From Trematomus loennbergii (lineage: Eukaryota > Chordata > Actinopteri > Perciformes > Nototheniidae): a DNA stretch of 64,000 nt. Positions 60,289 through 64,000 of the stretch are shown one piece after another. The stretch spans positions 350,001-414,000 of the forward strand of contig JAAOOA010000174.1 in NCBI GenBank assembly GCA_012861695.1. Reading direction: 5' to 3'. The notes below the pieces were generated by a model. It had not been told where the DNA came from. It ran no database searches and saw only the letters and a program-made list of their open reading frames with translations. Every line of letters starts with the position of its first letter. Within the stretch, counting starts at the first letter, position 1. The position numbers and the translations under genes are program-made.

Positions 60289-61940
60289 ATGGCTGCTGCA
60301 AGCTATCTGCCTTCTGAAGATCAGTTTTTCTGCACCATCTGTCTGGATTTGTTCACTGATCCAGTCACTATACCATGTGGACACAACTTCTGTAAAGACT
60401 GCATCGAAGAACACTGGGATACAAGTTACTGGTGCCAGTGTCCCATGTGTAATAAAGAATTCTACACAAGACCTGAGCTGCACGTTAACACTTTCATCTC
60501 TGAGATGGTATCTCAGTTCAGACAGTCGGCTCAACAGAAAGCCAGCAGCACAGCAGCAGCTCAGAGCAACAAGTCTTCAAACCAGCAGAAGTTCCCTGTG
60601 ACGTCTGCACTGAAACCAAACTGAAGGCCCTGAAGTCCTGCCTGGTGTGTCTGACCTCCTACTGTGAGACTCACCTGGAGCCTCATCTGACAGCTTCAAG
60701 CCTGAAAAGACATCAGCTGATCGACCCTGTGGAGAACCTGGAAGACAGGATGTGTCCGAAGCACGATAAACCTCTGGAGCTGTTCTGTAAGACCGACCAG
60801 ACATGTGTCTGCATGCTCTGCCATGTTTCAGAACACAAGATGCATGATGTGGTTCCTCTCAAAGAAGGATATGAAAGAAAGAAGGCAGAGTTGGGGAAGA
60901 CAGAGGCAGAAACTCAGCAGATGATCTGGAAGAGACAACTGAAGATTGAGGAGATCAAACACTCAGTGGACCTCAGTAAGGAAGAAGCAGACAGAGAGGT
61001 AGCAGAAGGTGTTCAGGTGTTCACTGCTCTGAAGAAGTCTGTTGAGAGAGGCCAGGCCAATCTCATCAACACGATCAAAGCGAAGAAGAAAACAACTGAA
61101 AAAAAGGCTGAAGCTTTAATCAAAGAGTTAGAACAGGAAATCTCTGAGCTGAAGAAGAGAAGCTCTGAGGTAGAGCAGGGCACACACTCTGAAGACCACC
61201 TGCATTTTCTACAAAGTGTCAAGTCCCTAAACATTCAACACCGACAACCCTCCAAGGACTTGAGAAAATTCCGTTTGACCCCAGCGGTATATGAGGGGAC
61301 GGTGGTAAAGGCTGTGGCTAAGGTGGAGGAGACGTTCAGTAAAGAGATGAAGAAGCTGCTTGAAGCTAAGCTGAAGAGGATCCAGAAGTATGCAGTGGAT
61401 GTGACTCTTGACCCTGATACAGCATATCCCAGTCTCATCCTGTCTGATGATGGAAAACAAGTGAGGTATGGTGATGTTCAAAAGAAACTCCCAGACAACC
61501 CAGAGAGATTTTCTGATTGTAATTGTGTTTTAGGAAAGCAGAGTTTCTCTTCAGGCAGATTTTACTTTGAGGTTCAAGTTAAAAGAAAGACTGGATGGGA
61601 TTTAGGAGTGGCCAGAGAGTCGATCAACAGGAAGGGAGAGATCATATCGACCCCTAAAGATGGTTACTGGACTATATGTTTGAGAAATGGATATGAGTAC
61701 AAAGCTCAAGGTGCTCCGTCAGTCCGTCTCTCTCTGAAGTCTCGGCCTCAGAAGGTGGGGGTGTTTGTGGATTATGAGGAGGGTCTGGTCTCCTTTTATG
61801 ACGTAGATGCTGCAGCTCTGATCTACTCCTTTACTGGCTGCTCCTTCACTGAGAAACTCTTCCCATACTTCTATCCAGGTCATAAATATGGCCGTAAAAA
61901 CTCTGCACCTCTGATCATCTCTCCTGTCAGAGTCACCTAA
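60289..61940 (+). CDS. TRIM copy E, bloodthirsty/TRIM39-like E3 ubiquitin ligase (one 1-nt gap)
   Basis: The most intact TRIM in the window. RING residues: C15-x2-C18, C30-G-H32, C35-x2-C38, C51-P-M-C54, the full C3HC4 set. A Ser/Ala linker follows (SSTAAA), then B-box 1-like CLVC..YCETH, B-box 2 MCPKH..CVCMLCHVSEHKMHD, a long coiled coil (about residues 175-310; [20 protein letters not shown]), PRY (VDVTLDPDTAYPSLILSDDG) and SPRY ([38 protein letters not shown]), ending RVT-TAA. Only one break: one base is missing in the CAG/AGC repeat of the linker near 60550, so 60289-60624 and 60645-61940 are in different frames. Allowing for it, about 550 residues. Predicted cytosolic E3 ligase; the SPRY would recognise the target. 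The start follows acceptor TGTGTAG and matches A, C and D. Confidence 0.85.
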
Positions 61941-63960
61941 TCACTCATCTTATTTCATGTGTTGATTTGTTTTCATTCAAGGAAACAAACATCGATATTT
62001 AGAGTATTTTCTACAAAATAAGTTTAATGTGGTGACTGATATATGGTTTAGATTCTGTATACAACACATAAGTGGATGCATTAATCTACTCAACAATCAA
62101 ATAATGATCTCTTCAACACTTTATCGTAACACATGTGGAGAATATCTATGAACGTTGGAAAAAGCTATAGATTTATTTTAACTTAAAAAAAAAAGGTTGT
62201 TTCTAATGACACCAAATTTGTCAAGCTAGTTAGAATTGATAATAACATTAAATGTTTTATAATTAATTGTGTCATGAAGCTTCATTTAAGAGAAAGGCTT
62301 ATTACGTGCCTCTACAGTGTACTACATTTAATATGTGTAATAGTTAAACTGCTAGAAAACTAAAATGAAGCTAAATAATATGATAAATCCTCATTTGTGT
62401 TAAAATGGTTTGGTTAATAACTGTTAACTTGTATATCTACATGCCAGGTTTTATATTGATTACTGGTAAAATGGCTTATGAATCAAAGACATCTGTAAAT
62501 ATGTGATTGTGAGTTAAGAAAACAGTCAAATAAACTAGATGTTTGGTCTGAGAAAGCAGGGACTCGAGCACTAAACACTGAACAGGAAGGCCTGGTTTAC
62601 ACATCATTTGTATTTCATGACACATTTCCTGAGGCTAATTCACAATTAAAAAATATAAGTTGATGGCTTTTTGTGTGAAGAGCTTGTAGGATGAAATGTT
62701 TGTTTCCACTATCAGTGATTGGATATTGGCTGTAGAGCAGAAAACAGTGGGGCTGATATCAGTGAGATAGCATTCACTTTTACGAGTGAAGGCAGTCACT
62801 ATACACTAAAACTACTCTTTACAAATAGGTAACTAACTACAGAGTTTAGTATTATACAAGTATTTATGCCAACAACTCATCAAAGGAAAAATGGGGTTTG
62901 ATTTAATGACATGTTTTAAGGATATAACAGTTGGACTTAAGCCCTACCATTTGCTTCCTGTAGTTTTGCCATTAAAACTAGTTTCCCGCTTTGTGATATA
63001 AAAAGCTGAATCAACATGATGTCCTACATTTGTTTACATTGTGTCAGCATATGCTCATGTGTGTTTGTTGTGTGTGTGGTAGAAACACCTGGGTGAAATG
63101 TGATGAGGGTCACATGACACACAATACACCTCTTCCCAGGTTCTCAGTTTTAACTCATCATGCATACACGAAACCCTCCTTTTCTTATACTTTGAAAAAA
63201 ATGCCTTATCAAATGATTTCCCTCCCAGCACATTTTTATAATCATTGAACTCAAGAACTCAATGTGAAACGGATTAAATATTTTGTCTTTCATCCAAGAT
63301 AACAGTCTTGACAAGTACAATTCTAAATAAAAAATAATTTCAAGGTCACTGGTCTTTGTTGTTTGTGTGAGTAATGTGTTCAGTGTTATTTCAGATGACA
63401 GGAAACAAGTCTTAAAAAAATAGAAAACTTGATGGGTTTCCGTATGTCAAGGATCAAAACCAATCTATAAATCAGGCAAGATTAAAAAAAAATGTCCTTT
63501 TATTTGTATTTTTTATTTCAGTGGTTCAAAACTCAGTATATGTTAAGGTAAGCAGGATTACATTTTTATCTGATTTTAGAATCTAAAAAACAATAACTGC
63601 TGTTTTATTTGTTGCTCAAAGTGATGCATGAAAAATCTCCTCACATTTTTATAAGGCCTTTTGAGCCAGATTTTAAAAATAGTCAAGAAATGGCATTGCA
63701 AAAATAGTACTGTGGTATTTAATGCAATTTGAACAGGATAATACCATATGACCTCAGCACTGAGTTCATTGTGTTTTTTGTACTACACTACAGTAACACA
63801 CTTCCACCACTTCCTGGTGTTCTGGCGCAGAGTGTCCACTGGATGGAGCACAACACAAAGGAGAGATAAGCATGGAGTCACTGTACTGTAAACCAAACAC
63901 TGATATATGAGGAGACACAGTTTGTGACAAACATGTACAGGATAACCTCTCATGTTGACT
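61941..63960 (+). repeat. 3' flank of TRIM unit E (segmental duplication)
   Basis: The most complete plus-strand copy of the shared 3' flank, with no element inside it. It ends with GATAACCTCTCATGTTGAC at about 63960, after which (63961-64000) sequence differs from the other copies. A small deletion near 63118 removes the TAACGGGG...GCCAGA segment relative to D. Confidence 0.85.
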
Positions 63961-64000
63961 GTTACGAACCCACTAGGGATGAGTAAGTTAACACACAACA

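Overview
The window is vertebrate nuclear DNA, almost certainly from a ray-finned (percomorph-like) fish. It has GT-AG introns, long TG and GATA microsatellites, many terminal-inverted-repeat DNA transposons and LINE 3' tails, and a TRIM ubiquitin-ligase family of the bloodthirsty/TRIM39-like type that is expanded in teleosts. No prokaryotic features are present.

Layout. (1) 0.5-9.4 kb: a divergent pair of single-copy genes. The first coding exon of tbce (tubulin-folding cofactor E) lies on the minus strand at 554-686 and the rest of that gene is off the left edge. The complete 11-exon rbm34 gene lies on the plus strand at 1455-9368; it has two RRM domains and its introns carry a GATA microsatellite, a hAT MITE, a LINE tail and a 1.1-kb TIR element. 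(2) 9.4-13 kb: rbm34 3' region, a LINE C-terminal remnant, a palindromic-unit minisatellite and interspersed repeats. (3) 13-64 kb: an array of duplicated TRIM units. Each unit has an untranslated leader exon, one intron, one coding exon for RING, B-boxes, coiled coil and PRY/SPRY, then about 2 kb of conserved 3' flank. Copies A (15.4-17.0 kb) and B (a 3' fragment at 19.9 kb) are on the minus strand. Copies C (25.6 kb), D (43.7 kb) and E (60.3 kb) are on the plus strand. Two further 3' fragments lie at 35.4 kb (F) and 52.0 kb (G). C and E are nearly open; A and D are heavily broken.

The units are separated and interrupted by nested mobile elements. Because unit sequences are so similar, empty sites in one copy define insertions in another. 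Clear cases are a 1.9-kb hAT with an 8-bp target duplication, a TTAA-flanked MITE, a TAA-flanked Harbinger-like MITE nested in another element, and a 1.9-kb giant inverted repeat.

The apparent breaks in rbm34, C and E are all single missing bases. Correcting the three in rbm34 gives about the length expected of the family. The simplest reading is residual deletion errors in a long-read assembly, so pseudogene calls here need read-level checking. I found no convincing evidence of a new biological system. The most informative content is the TRIM array and the transposon archaeology inside it.
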